A stretch of DNA of 34,986 nt from assembly GCA_034432155.1 (NCBI GenBank), contig DAOUCP010000071.1:1-34986 (forward strand). The letters run 5' to 3'. Below, one piece after another: positions 8,314 to 17,211 of this stretch (position 1 is its first letter; each line of letters starts with the position of its first letter). The position numbers and the translations under genes were made by a program. The notes under the pieces were generated by a model. That model did not search any database. It had not been told where the DNA came from and was given only the letters and a program-made list of their open reading frames with translations. Source of the stretch: DAOUCP01 sp034432155. GTDB lineage: Bacteria; Chloroflexota; Anaerolineae; Epilineales; Epilineaceae.

Positions 8314-9336
8314 ATGAGATTCACGAGGACGCGAGTGCTGCCAGCGGCCGTGAGCGCCCTGCTCCTGGCCCTGCTGTTCCACCAACTGCCCTCGGGCGAG
8401 CTGCGCCGTCTGCTCGGCGCCGCCTCGCCGGCCTGGCTGCTGGCGGCAACCGGCCTCTATGGCGCGGTCAACGGGCTGCGCGCCTTTCGCTTCGCCGTGT
8501 TGCTGCCGATGCTCACGGTACCAGCCCGCGGCTATCTGCCTCTGGCCTTTGCCACCAGTCTGCTCAACAACGTCCTGCCCATGCGTGGCGGCGAGGTCGG
8601 CTTCGTGGTACTCATGAAAGCCCGCTATCACTCGTCGATGGCCGATTCCACAGCGGCCCTCGGTCTGGCACGGCTGTTTGACTACCTGGCAGTGGCGGCG
8701 CTGTTCGTGCCCCTCGCCGGGCTCTCCTTGGCCCAACTGCCAAGACGCACCGACTGGCCGGTCCCTGGCACGCCAACGGCAGCCGTGTTGTGGACCGTCA
8801 TGGGGCTCTTGCTTCTCTTGGGCCTGGTGGCGCTCAGCCTGCCGTGGCTGGGCAATCGCGGCGTCGCAGCGCTGCGTTGGCTGTTGGCGCGGCTCAACAT
8901 GAGGGATTCGCCCCTATCGCTCCGACTTCTGTCCTTCGGTGAGCGTACCGTCACGGCATTGGTGGCACTGCGAACCGGGGGCACCTATCTCCGGCTGCTC
9001 GGCTTGTCGCTCATCCTGTGGCTCGTGCTCTTTGCCTGGCTGCACGCCTTCGTCCGGGCCCTTGGCTACGACGTGGGCTACCGCCTGTTCATCGTCGGCG
9101 CCACCTTCGCCGTGCTGTCCAAGGCGATCCCGCTGCCCACCCTTGGCGGCATGGGCATCGCGGAGACGGGCTGGACAGTCGGGTTCACCCTGGCCGGCTG
9201 GCCACCCACGGCGGCCATTGCCAGCGGCCTGGCGGTCACCCTGCTGACGCTGGCTGTCTCGGCGGTGTTTGGTCTGCCCTCGCTGTGGTGGCTCGGACTG
9301 CCGAGACCAGAAGATACGTCGTTGACTCCTACCTGA
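8314..9336 (+). CDS. Flippase-like integral membrane protein (LPG synthase TM / UPF0104 family)
   Basis: A 340-residue membrane protein with about eight hydrophobic segments, matching the membrane part of lysylphosphatidylglycerol synthases and the AglD-like UPF0104 family. Members are proposed to move lipids or lipid-linked sugars across the membrane or to assist glycosyltransferases. The ATG at 8314 is chosen for the GAGGGG site 9 nt upstream and the basic start MRFTRTR before the first membrane helix. Family-like landmarks are LLNNVLPMRGGEVGF after the third segment, and the SKAIPLPTLGGMGIAE stretch near the C-terminus, with the glycine-rich turn typical of the family. It ends in a TGATG overlap with the next glycosyltransferase gene, which supports a joint role in surface glycan or glycolipid assembly. 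Confidence 0.85.
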   Translation: MRFTRTRVLPAAVSALLLALLFHQLPSGELRRLLGAASPAWLLAATGLYGAVNGLRAFRFAVLLPMLTVPARGYLPLAFATSLLNNVLPMRGGEVGFVVLMKARYHSSMADSTAALGLARLFDYLAVAALFVPLAGLSLAQLPRRTDWPVPGTPTAAVLWTVMGLLLLLGLVALSLPWLGNRGVAALRWLLARLNMRDSPLSLRLLSFGERTVTALVALRTGGTYLRLLGLSLILWLVLFAWLHAFVRALGYDVGYRLFIVGATFAVLSKAIPLPTLGGMGIAETGWTVGFTLAGWPPTAAIASGLAVTLLTLAVSAVFGLPSLWWLGLPRPEDTSLTPT

Positions 9337-11918
9337 TGTTCGTGCGCCGCCCTCCTCCGATCGTCTTCCTCTTGGCCTGCTACCTCGGCCTGGCCCTCGG
9401 CTACCACCTTGCCGTCCCTTTGTGGGAGAGCCCGGACGCCATCTGGCACTACGCCTTCGTCGTCCACCTGGCTCGCGGCGGCGGCTTGCCCAACCGTGCC
9501 GACCAGGGTCTGCAGGCACCTTGGCGACAACAAGGCAGCCAGCCGCCACTGTACTACTTGCTAGCCGCACCTCTGGCAAGAATGGTCGGGCCGGCAGACG
9601 AAGCCGATGTCATCCGCTTCAACCCCCACGCCGCCGTTGGTGCCGCCTCTTCGGCCGGAAACATCAACCGCATGGTCCACACCCACCGAGAGGCCTTCCC
9701 CTGGCGCGGCACGGCGCTGGCCGCGCACCTCATCGGCCTGCTGGGCATTGCCCTGGGAGCCATTGCCGTCGTGGCAACCTACCGGGCGGCGCAGGTGGCC
9801 CTGCCTGAGCTGCCGGCTGCCGCACTGGCATCGGCGGCGCTGCTGGCCCTGAATCCGCAGTTTGTCTTCCTCTCGGGCGCCATCGGCAACGACATCGCCG
9901 TCACCGCAGCCTCGGCTCTGTGCCTCTGGCAGCTCATGGTGCTCGTTCGGCACGGCCCAAGCCCGCGCCACTGCCTGCTGCTCGGTCTGACCTTCGGCCT
10001 GGCCGCGCTGGCCAAGCTGAGCGGCCTCTGGCTACTGCCCCCCATCGCCGTGGCCGTGGTGTGGTCGACATGGCGCACCACGAACCTCAGCATGGCCAGC
10101 AAGATGAGAAGCGCAGCTACACGTCTTGGCTGGTTCGGGATCCCGGCAGCGGCGGTCGCCGGCTGGTGGTTTGTGCGCAACTGGCTGGTCTTCGGCGATC
10201 CGAGTGGCCTGCCGGTAATGCTGAGTGTAATGCAGCCGCGTGCGGTGCCCCCGACCGCTTCCGAGTTGGGTCGGCAGATGGTCGGCGTATGGAAGAGCTA
10301 CTGGGCGGTCTTCGGCTGGTTCAACCTGCCGGCTCCCGATGGCTGCTATGCGGTCACGAGCGCGCTCAGTGCTGCCGGCCTTGCGGGTGTGGGGTGGCTG
10401 ATGGCGAGCTCCTGGCGAAGCCTGAGATTGCAGCCCATTGTCACGCGGCTGCCAACCGATGCCCATCGGGCGGCAGGCTCCGGTCGGCCGGCATCGCCCA
10501 CACCGCGAACGGCCGGGGCGCGTCTCGACAGCGCCGCGCTTGCCGGCCTGGCCCTGGCCAGCGCCGTGGTGCTGTCGCTCCTGGTAGCCCTCCTCGCCTG
10601 GGCGCGCCTCCGCTATCCCCAGGGACGGCTGCTCTTTCCGGCCAGCCCGGCGTTCAGCCTGCTTGTGGGCAGCGGCCTGGTCGCGGCGCTTCCCAAGCGC
10701 TGGGCCACGTGGCTGGCCACGGCCTTGACAGGCAGCATGGCAGCACTGACCCTTGGCCTTCTCCTCTTGGTGGTCCGCCCGGCCTACCAGCCGCGTCTGC
10801 TCGTCGAGGAGATGGCAGCTGCCGGTCCCGGCGCCACGGGGCGCAGCCTGCATCTGGGCGCCGGCCCGCCCACCCCGCCGAGCAGCCCCCACGCGGCCCG
10901 CAGCCCGGCCACCCCGCCCAGCAGCCCCCACACGGCCCCCAGCACGCTCACCCCGCCGAGCAGCGGGCACCCGGGCGCCAGCCTTCCCGCCGGCTTGCGC
11001 GCCTGGCAGCGCCATAGCACGGCTGCTGGTTCCTTCCCGAGCCAGCCACGAGCCGTTTTCGGCGGACGATTGGCACTTCTCACCACCGACGTTGAGGGCC
11101 CACGACCGAGGAACGCGCGGGGGGAACTGGTCGTCCATCCCGGCGAGACCGTCACGGTGCGCCTCCTGTGGGCACCCCGACAGCCCATGGCTGCAGACTA
11201 CTCGATCTTTCTGCACCTCGTCGACGCCAACCGTCTGGTGCTCGCCCAGCGCGACAGCTATCCCCAAAGCGGCCTCGCGCCCACGAGCGAGTGGTGGCCG
11301 GCCCTGGGCGAGGCGCGACTCGCCTACCCCGACGAACATCGTGTGCGACTTCCCCCGACCATCGGGGTGGCCGGCGGCGGCAAGCTGATCTTGGGCGTGT
11401 ACGACCATGCAACCGGTGAGCGCCTGAAGACGGCGGCTGGCGCCGACCACTTGGAGTTGGGCGCCCTGACTGTGGCGACGGTTGTCAGCGTCGACGGCAT
11501 CCCCAATCCCCTGCCGACTCGTTTCGGCGACTCCATCCGGCTGCTCGGATTCGAGCTTGATCGGCGGGCGGTGAAAGCGGGGCGAAAGCTCCACCTGACC
11601 CTCCACTGGCAATCCGAGCGGCGGCTGGCACGCGATTACAAGGTATCCCTCCAACTGCGACGGGGCCAAGACGAGACCTGGGGACAGACCGATGAGGAAC
11701 CCGACGACAGCCGCCGGCCCACCTCCGGCTGGGCGCCGGGCGAACGGATCCGCGACTACCACTCGCTCGAAGTCTACCCCGAGGCGCCGCCTGGACGGTA
11801 CGAGCTGTTCCTGAAACTGTACGATCCGCATAATGGCCGGGCGCTGCCCGTCGATGATGGCGCCAGTGAAATGTCCTTCGGCGCCTTCCTGGTGAGCCAA
11901 GGCGATACAGGGCCCTGA
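9336..11918 (+). CDS. Family-39-type membrane glycosyltransferase with two C-terminal beta-domains
   Basis: An 860-residue polytopic protein of the PMT/ArnT-like GT-C superfamily, which moves sugars from polyprenyl-phosphate donors onto acceptors outside the membrane. The ATG at 9336 overlaps the upstream stop (TGATG). The first outer loop carries acidic residues in WESPDAIWHYAFVVHLARGG, where GT-C enzymes keep their catalytic aspartate, and LYYLLAAPLARMVG follows. About ten hydrophobic segments run to about residue 485. A Pro/Ser/His low-complexity spacer (about 508-546, repeated TPPSSPH) leads to two related beta-domains (about 570-715 and 725-860) with the shared pattern PGETVTVRLLWAP / AGRKLHLTLHWQS. 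One copy of the same domain ends the product of 27806-29812. The sugar and acceptor are unknown. Confidence 0.85.
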   Translation: MFVRRPPPIVFLLACYLGLALGYHLAVPLWESPDAIWHYAFVVHLARGGGLPNRADQGLQAPWRQQGSQPPLYYLLAAPLARMVGPADEADVIRFNPHAAVGAASSAGNINRMVHTHREAFPWRGTALAAHLIGLLGIALGAIAVVATYRAAQVALPELPAAALASAALLALNPQFVFLSGAIGNDIAVTAASALCLWQLMVLVRHGPSPRHCLLLGLTFGLAALAKLSGLWLLPPIAVAVVWSTWRTTNLSMASKMRSAATRLGWFGIPAAAVAGWWFVRNWLVFGDPSGLPVMLSVMQPRAVPPTASELGRQMVGVWKSYWAVFGWFNLPAPDGCYAVTSALSAAGLAGVGWLMASSWRSLRLQPIVTRLPTDAHRAAGSGRPASPTPRTAGARLDSAALAGLALASAVVLSLLVALLAWARLRYPQGRLLFPASPAFSLLVGSGLVAALPKRWATWLATALTGSMAALTLGLLLLVVRPAYQPRLLVEEMAAAGPGATGRSLHLGAGPPTPPSSPHAARSPATPPSSPHTAPSTLTPPSSGHPGASLPAGLRAWQRHSTAAGSFPSQPRAVFGGRLALLTTDVEGPRPRNARGELVVHPGETVTVRLLWAPRQPMAADYSIFLHLVDANRLVLAQRDSYPQSGLAPTSEWWPALGEARLAYPDEHRVRLPPTIGVAGGGKLILGVYDHATGERLKTAAGADHLELGALTVATVVSVDGIPNPLPTRFGDSIRLLGFELDRRAVKAGRKLHLTLHWQSERRLARDYKVSLQLRRGQDETWGQTDEEPDDSRRPTSGWAPGERIRDYHSLEVYPEAPPGRYELFLKLYDPHNGRALPVDDGASEMSFGAFLVSQGDTGP

Positions 11919-12124
11919 CAAACGAACACCGGGCGCGCCGAGTCGGGAGGTGGGCGCAGGCGCAAGGGAGAGATCGTGCGACGAACCTTGGATCCGCCGA
12001 ACCAGGAATGGCTGGCGCCATTCTGCCCGCTGCGCTACAATCCGCCCTGCGTCGCCGAGCGCCAGTCGGAACGGTCGGCCGTCGTGCGGCGCCCACGAGG
12101 TCCTTGGTTTGGAGGAGTCCTGCG

Positions 12125-13648
12125 ATGACCAACCGTGCTTCTCGACTGGGTGGTCTTGTCCTTGTGACGGCCTTGGCGATTGCGCTATGGCAGAGTCTGC
12201 ACCTGGCGCAGTCCCAGGCCGGCCCTGCGTGGTCGAGCGAGCCCGCGGCGTGGATCGAGCTGCCGCCGGACCTCGGCCAACCGCTCCAGATTCCCATGGC
12301 ACCGGAGCAAGGCTGCCAGCCGGGCAACATCCTGCGCGCCTTCTCTGAGAACTGGGAGCGCCGCGACTTCCCGGCCAACCCGGACAACCCCCGTTGGCGC
12401 TCGGTCGACCGTTACGCCTCGGTGCCGGGTCTCCTGGACGAGATCGAGTGGGGCCGGTGCACCGATGAGGCTTCGCTGGGCAGCGCCAGCGCCTGGTCGG
12501 TGGGCGGTGGCTCATCGGGTAGCCAGCTGTCGTGTGCCGCGAAGGACTATCCTCCCAAGCTTGGCACGCGCTGCCGCAGCGACGGCACCTGCCGGGTGCA
12601 ATCGGAGTTGCAATACTTCACCCTCGGCTTGAATACGCCATCGCGCAACGTTGGCGTGCGGATCACCATGGATTACAAGACCCGCATGCCAGAGGGAGCT
12701 CTGCTCGTGGGGGCCGGCGATGCCGACGCGCCACAGGACGCGCAAGGCCGCATCCCGGTGTACAGCGATCCGGACGCCCCGATCACTGCCGACACGGGTG
12801 GCCAGTGGGTGCGCGGAGCCATCTTCAACATCGTCAACGAGGCGATCGCGAACAAGCCGAAGGTCGTCATCGTGATCCGCTACCGGGATGACACGCCGCT
12901 CGAGCGTTACTACGGTGCCTTCCTTGACAACATCCATGTCGATGTGCTGTTCGATCCACGCGCCTGCCCCATCGAATCGCCGTCGCCAACCCCGCCGCCC
13001 ACGAGCACCAGGACGCCGACTGCGACCGCGACGCCGCTCGTCTTGCCAACCGATACGCCTGCGCCGCCGACACGGCCACCCGCGCCGAACTTCCTGCCCG
13101 TAAACTTGCGCGACATCGATGCCGGCACGTTGCCTCGCATTCCCACCGCGCCTACGGCCACCGACACGCCCACCACGACCCCTACGTCAACGCACACCCA
13201 CACGCCGACGAGCACGTCGACGCCAACCATCCCGCCGACGGCGACCTTGACGCCGACCTGGACGCCGACCCCGTACGCCGACGTCCGGATCAAGGAAGTC
13301 ATCTATACCAGCGGGGCGGGGGCCCAGCGTCTGGAGTGGGTCACACTCCTCAACCGGGGTACTATGGCCCAGCCGATGGCCGGATGGCGGGTCTTCGAGT
13401 CCAAGCGAACGAACACCTGCTACCTTCCGGCCCAGGTGGTGATTGGCCCCGACGAGATGTACCAGATTCGCACCGGCTCCGCGGCCCAGGATGGCGTGGT
13501 GAATGGCATCGACGGCTTCCGATGCAAGGACGCCTTTATCTGGGACAACAACGAGGACGAAGCCTGGCTGTATGACGACAACAACAGCGTCGTTGATCGC
13601 TACTGTTACGACCGCAGCGGCTGGTACTTCTGCGAGATTCCGCGGTAG
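12125..13648 (+). CDS. Secreted protein with Thr/Pro linkers and C-terminal lamin-tail domain
   Basis: A 507-residue exported protein. The ATG at 12125 has a GGAGGA site 8 nt upstream and a signal peptide (basic start, hydrophobic core LVLVTALAIALW, then AQSQA). Residues about 35-280 form one beta-rich domain with conserved Trp and Cys residues, of a jelly-roll type by impression only. Two Thr/Pro linkers (about 283-320 and 340-380) flank a short island reading NFLPVNLR at 321-328. The last 120 residues (ADVRIKEVIYTSG... LEWVTLLNRG... MAGWRVFES) match a lamin-tail domain, an Ig-like fold common in bacterial secreted proteins and often next to nucleases or in surface anchors. No catalytic motif is seen. 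A TACAAT box at 12036 could be its -10. Confidence 0.85.
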   Translation: MTNRASRLGGLVLVTALAIALWQSLHLAQSQAGPAWSSEPAAWIELPPDLGQPLQIPMAPEQGCQPGNILRAFSENWERRDFPANPDNPRWRSVDRYASVPGLLDEIEWGRCTDEASLGSASAWSVGGGSSGSQLSCAAKDYPPKLGTRCRSDGTCRVQSELQYFTLGLNTPSRNVGVRITMDYKTRMPEGALLVGAGDADAPQDAQGRIPVYSDPDAPITADTGGQWVRGAIFNIVNEAIANKPKVVIVIRYRDDTPLERYYGAFLDNIHVDVLFDPRACPIESPSPTPPPTSTRTPTATATPLVLPTDTPAPPTRPPAPNFLPVNLRDIDAGTLPRIPTAPTATDTPTTTPTSTHTHTPTSTSTPTIPPTATLTPTWTPTPYADVRIKEVIYTSGAGAQRLEWVTLLNRGTMAQPMAGWRVFESKRTNTCYLPAQVVIGPDEMYQIRTGSAAQDGVVNGIDGFRCKDAFIWDNNEDEAWLYDDNNSVVDRYCYDRSGWYFCEIPR

Positions 13649-13834
13649 GCGGCGTCCGTGGTGGCCGTGGGTCGTGCCGACCGCCATAGGCGGCATCCGC
13701 GGTAGCGGTGGGTCGTGCCGACCGCGGTAGGCGGTGTCCGTGGTAGCCTTGGGTGGCGCCAATCGCGGTAGGCGGCGTCCTTGGTAGCCGTCGGCGGCGC
13801 CAGCCGAGCTAGGCGGCGTCTGCGATGGCCGCGT
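13646..13834. repeat. 41-bp tandem repeat, four copies plus a partial one
   Basis: Four 41-bp units begin with taggcgg at 13646, 13687, 13728 and 13769, and a shortened fifth begins at 13810. The first three bases of unit one are the stop codon of the lamin-tail gene. Units differ at several positions each. Units one and two contain the small hairpin GGTCG-TGC-CGACC. 41 is not a multiple of three, so the repeat is non-coding. There are no spacers, so it is not CRISPR. From about 13835 to the SRAP start at 13938 I see nothing further. Confidence 0.9.
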
Positions 13835-13937
13835 TGACCAGGGCGTTTCCACAGCGGTCTGATCGCCTGGGCCGCGCCACCGGGTGCGACCCAGCCGTTC
13901 GGACGCCGACGCTTCTGCCAGGGGAAGCCATCCGCTG

Positions 13938-14696
13938 ATGTGTGGCCGATTCACTCTCGCTCTGCCGGCCGAGACGATCCGCGACTTTCTCGGCCTGGCA
14001 GACACGCCGGTCCTGGTGCCCCGATTCAACATCGCGCCGACCCAGTCGGTGGCGGTGGTGCGAGCGGAGGCGGGAAAGGAAGAGCGGCGGCTCAGCTTCC
14101 TGCGCTGGGGGCTCATCCCTCACTGGGCCGAGGATCCGGCCATCGGTTCGCGGCTCATCAATGCTCGCGCCGAGACGCTCGCCCAGAAGCCGGCGTTTCG
14201 CTCGGCCTTTCGCCAACGCCGTTGCCTCATCCCGGCCGATGGCTTCTACGAATGGCGGAAGACCAATGGTCGCAAGCAGCCCTACCACATTCGGCGCCGC
14301 GACGGCGGGCCACTGGCTATGGCCGGCCTCTGGGAGACCTGGCAGGCTCCGGATGGCGAGATGATCTCAACCTGCGCCATCATCACCACGCAGGCCGAGG
14401 CCATCGTTCAGGCCATCCATGACCGCATGCCCGTTCTGCTGCCGCCAGCAGCCTTCGCGCTGTGGCTGGACGTGGGCATGTCCGATACCGTCCGATTGAC
14501 TGCCCTGCTGCGCTTGACCGCAAGCGAGGATCTGGTCGCGGTACCGGTGAGCAGCCGCGTCAACCGTGTCGAATGCGATGGTCCAGATCTCGTGGTACCG
14601 CTCTCGGCACCGGGGCTCCCGCCTCAGCGCCAGGGGACCGAGGGCGGTAGCCCGGCCTCGGACAGCGCCTGCCAGAGCGGGTCGTCCAGCGGATAG
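13938..14696 (+). CDS. SRAP-family abasic-site DNA-protein crosslink protein (YedK/HMCES type)
   Basis: A 252-residue homologue of E. coli YedK and human HMCES. These proteins form a covalent thiazolidine link between the N-terminal cysteine and abasic sites in single-stranded DNA, shielding them during replication. The ATG at 13938 is fixed by the family: Met1 is removed to expose Cys2 (MCGRFTLALP). The catalytic set is intact and at the expected positions: Cys2, Asn75 (INARAET), Glu105 (DGFYEWR) and His161 (AIHDRMPVLL). The family usually ends near VSSRVNRVE; here about 30 further residues run into the tail of the convergent glycoside hydrolase gene, a 73-bp overlap. Those extra residues are Gly/Ser/Pro-rich and probably neutral. 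Confidence 0.96.
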   Translation: MCGRFTLALPAETIRDFLGLADTPVLVPRFNIAPTQSVAVVRAEAGKEERRLSFLRWGLIPHWAEDPAIGSRLINARAETLAQKPAFRSAFRQRRCLIPADGFYEWRKTNGRKQPYHIRRRDGGPLAMAGLWETWQAPDGEMISTCAIITTQAEAIVQAIHDRMPVLLPPAAFALWLDVGMSDTVRLTALLRLTASEDLVAVPVSSRVNRVECDGPDLVVPLSAPGLPPQRQGTEGGSPASDSACQSGSSSG

Positions 14697-15919
14697 CCGA
14701 AGGAGCTGCAGTAGTCGCGAGGACGGCCGTCGGTGAGCTGGATGCGGCCGGCGGCAAAATCCCAGAGCAGGTAGCCGTCCACCCCCGTCTCGATGGCATC
14801 TTCGATGTCCTCGACGATCCGCTCGGCGCGCCGGCGCGGCGAGTCGCGCCCCTTGCGCGCAGCACAGCCGTCGTCGTACGCCTTTTCGTAGACCTCGCCA
14901 TAGAAGACTGGGCGCTCCAGATCCTCGGCGACGTCGAGTTCCTCCGCCCCCTCGTCCGCGGCCCAGCGGTGGACCGAGACGATCTCCACCGCCGGTTTCC
15001 CGTGCAACTTGCGGTAAAGCCCGAGGTCGGCCTCGTAGTTGCCGACGCCGATCATGCCCGTGGCAACCATGTGACAACCGTCGATCGCTTTCACCATGCT
15101 CGTGCTCATGTTCAGCCACTCGCCGATCGTCTCCAGGCAGTCAGCGTCGTAGCGGCCCTCGCCGCAGTTCGGCTCGTTGATCACCTCCCAGAACAGAATC
15201 TCGCGCCGATCGGCGAAGCGCGTCACCGTGCGCTGCAGATGCGGCCGATAGCGTTCCTCGTCGTCCTGGCCGAAGAACCAGTCGCGACCCACGAAGACGT
15301 TGTCCGCCAGGGTGACGACGAAGCGGATGCCATGGCGCGCGCCCTCGTCGAGCAGGCGGGCGAAGCGATCGCTGTCATGGTGGGCAAAGAACCAGACACG
15401 CAACGCGTTCACGCCGCGCGATGAGAGCTCCCCCAGCAGCCGATCCACCTCGGACTCCGGGAACTCAGGATCCAGAAGGAAGGGAGCGTTGAAACCGAAG
15501 AAGAACACCGGCTGCCCGTCGACCACCACCTCCTGACCGCGCCGCTGCGCAATTCCGGCGCACTTTTCCCGGCCCTCCTCGTTCCGCCGCGGCGTTGGCA
15601 AAGTTGCAGGGCCGATCTCAAGACGAGGGAAAAGCCACGGCCGCGGCTCAGGCGTGCCTCCCGCCGGCACCCGCGTCTGCCAACTGGTTCGCCCTTCCGT
15701 GGGCGCTCGCGCCTCTCGACCGAGCCCAGGCTCCACGGCCGGCTCCGGAGCCGTGACACCGCCGACGGTGGGCAGCCTCTCCTCCGAAGTCGTCTTGGCA
15801 CCGCGGCATCCGCCAAGCATTGCGCCGAGCATCAGGACGCAGACGCCAACGGCCCCCGGCCTGTAGCCAGCCCCAGACCTAGACGTGGAAGACACCCGAC
15901 TCGGAAAACAGCTCGCCAT
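14624..15919 (-). CDS. GH5-like glycoside hydrolase lipoprotein
   Basis: A 431-residue exported (beta/alpha)8-barrel hydrolase, probably cleaving a beta-mannan or beta-glucan. A lipoprotein signal ends in LGAMLGGC, so it should be lipid-anchored outside the cell. A disordered stretch of about 80 residues precedes the barrel, which begins near QEVVVDGQPVFFFGFNAPFL. The acid/base glutamate lies in WEVINEPN (about 246) and the nucleophile glutamate in PVFYGEVYEK (about 338), both in the places expected for clan A enzymes; RVWFFAHHDSDRF resembles GH5 mannanases. The start is uncertain: ATG at 15919 lies inside the end of the M29 gene, and GTG at 15895 is an alternative. It is probably co-transcribed with that peptidase. 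Substrate specificity cannot be read from sequence. Confidence 0.85.
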   Translation of the reverse strand: MASCFPSRVSSTSRSGAGYRPGAVGVCVLMLGAMLGGCRGAKTTSEERLPTVGGVTAPEPAVEPGLGREARAPTEGRTSWQTRVPAGGTPEPRPWLFPRLEIGPATLPTPRRNEEGREKCAGIAQRRGQEVVVDGQPVFFFGFNAPFLLDPEFPESEVDRLLGELSSRGVNALRVWFFAHHDSDRFARLLDEGARHGIRFVVTLADNVFVGRDWFFGQDDEERYRPHLQRTVTRFADRREILFWEVINEPNCGEGRYDADCLETIGEWLNMSTSMVKAIDGCHMVATGMIGVGNYEADLGLYRKLHGKPAVEIVSVHRWAADEGAEELDVAEDLERPVFYGEVYEKAYDDGCAARKGRDSPRRRAERIVEDIEDAIETGVDGYLLWDFAAGRIQLTDGRPRDYCSSFGYPLDDPLWQALSEAGLPPSVPWR

Positions 15920-16979
15920 CGACTTCGACCCGACTGCCGTCGCGCAGGTCGCAGATCATGTCCCAGTGGATGGCGCTCTTGTTACGCGAACCTGTCTCCG
16001 GATAGCCAGCACCGATGGCCAGGTGCATCGTGCCGCCGATCTTCTCGTCGAAGAGAATGTTCCCGATGAAACGGTCGATTCGACGGTTGGTGCCGACCGC
16101 CCACTCGCCTAGGTAGCGGGCGCCGGCATCCGTGTCGAGCTGCTGCAGCAGGAAATCCTCGTTCTTGTCTGCCCGGGCGCGCACGACGCGCCCGTCTTCG
16201 AACCATAGCTCAATGCCGGCGACTTCTCGGCCGCGGGCGATGGCCGGGTAGGTGAACCGCACCCAGCCATGGACCGATTCCTCGACCGGCCCGGTGAAGA
16301 CCTCGCCACTGGGCATGTTGTGGTGACCGTCGGAGTTGATGAACGTGCGTCCCTCGATCGAGAGCTGGAGATCGACATTGGGACCCTGGACATGCACTGC
16401 CCGTTTGCCCCGCAGCCAGTCCACGAGCCGCTGCTGCTCCTCGTGAACGGCCTGCCAGGCGCCCACGGGATCGTCGCCATCGCAGAACATGGCCCCGTAT
16501 GCGTACTCCTCGAACTCGGGCAAGCTCATTTCCGCATCCTGGGCATAGGCCTGGGTGGGGAACAGGGTCGATACCCAACGGAACGCACCGCTCGCGCTGC
16601 GCCGCATGTAGGTCTCCATCAGGGGACGATAGGCCTGCTGGCGGATGCTGATCCTGGCCGGATCGATGCTCGATAGGTAACGGGTGTTCGAGGCGGCGCC
16701 GATCGCGATCAGGCACTCGAACTCGCTCCGCACCAGCTCTTCGAAGCGGTTGACATGCCGCAGCTGGTCATCGCTGGCCTCGCGGTACAGCCGCCAGTCC
16801 AGGCCATCGGGTGTCAAGAGAAGGTAGGGGTGACCCCCGGCGTGCAAGACCTCGCCGTACACGGCTTCGACCAGCGGTACGGCGGCGACCGGTGCAGCAA
16901 TGGCGACCCGGTCTCCGGGTCGCACGGCGGTCGAGTACTCTACCAGGGTTCGTGCCAAGCGACTCACTCGCGGATCCAT
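15879..16979 (-). CDS. M29-family metallo-aminopeptidase
   Basis: A 366-residue aminopeptidase of the AmpS/AmpT (thermophilic) M29 family, which removes N-terminal residues from peptides using two metal ions in the cytoplasm. The ATG at 16979 gives MDPRVSRLARTLVEYS, the normal start of the family. Probable metal ligands are all present: Glu226 (PSGEVFTGP), Glu292 (YLGEWAVGTN), His319 (GGTMHLAIG), and His338 and Asp340 (SAIHWDMI). The length is slightly under the usual ~400 residues. Its last 41 bp overlap the longest reading frame of the lipoprotein hydrolase that follows. The 232 bp between it and the ABC permease gene shows no gene. Confidence 0.93.
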   Translation of the reverse strand: MDPRVSRLARTLVEYSTAVRPGDRVAIAAPVAAVPLVEAVYGEVLHAGGHPYLLLTPDGLDWRLYREASDDQLRHVNRFEELVRSEFECLIAIGAASNTRYLSSIDPARISIRQQAYRPLMETYMRRSASGAFRWVSTLFPTQAYAQDAEMSLPEFEEYAYGAMFCDGDDPVGAWQAVHEEQQRLVDWLRGKRAVHVQGPNVDLQLSIEGRTFINSDGHHNMPSGEVFTGPVEESVHGWVRFTYPAIARGREVAGIELWFEDGRVVRARADKNEDFLLQQLDTDAGARYLGEWAVGTNRRIDRFIGNILFDEKIGGTMHLAIGAGYPETGSRNKSAIHWDMICDLRDGSRVEVDGELFSESGVFHV

Positions 16980-17211
16980 CCTTGCGCCTCTGCTCCATAG
17001 GTGGCATGTGTCAAGCCGTTGTCATTGCCCGTGGCGCCGGCAACCGGCATGACGAACTCCCACGAAGGGCACCTGCCTCTGACCGGCCTCGCTGAGGCAA
17101 GCGCCGCGCACCATCGCCCAAGCTTTGCAACCGGCGGCCTCGGCGCCTGACGTCTCGGTGGATCATAGCACCGACGGCCGCCGTCGAGCGGCAAGGCGCG
17201 GCCGATCGCTC

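Noticed and set aside
10032..12515. An 827-codon minus-strand frame opposite the glycosyltransferase
   Set aside because: Same reason: an antisense shadow with an Arg/Pro/Gly-rich product, while the plus strand encodes clear membrane helices.
13646..13834. Possible CRISPR array
   Set aside because: The 41-bp units are directly adjacent and diverged, with no unique spacers and no cas genes.
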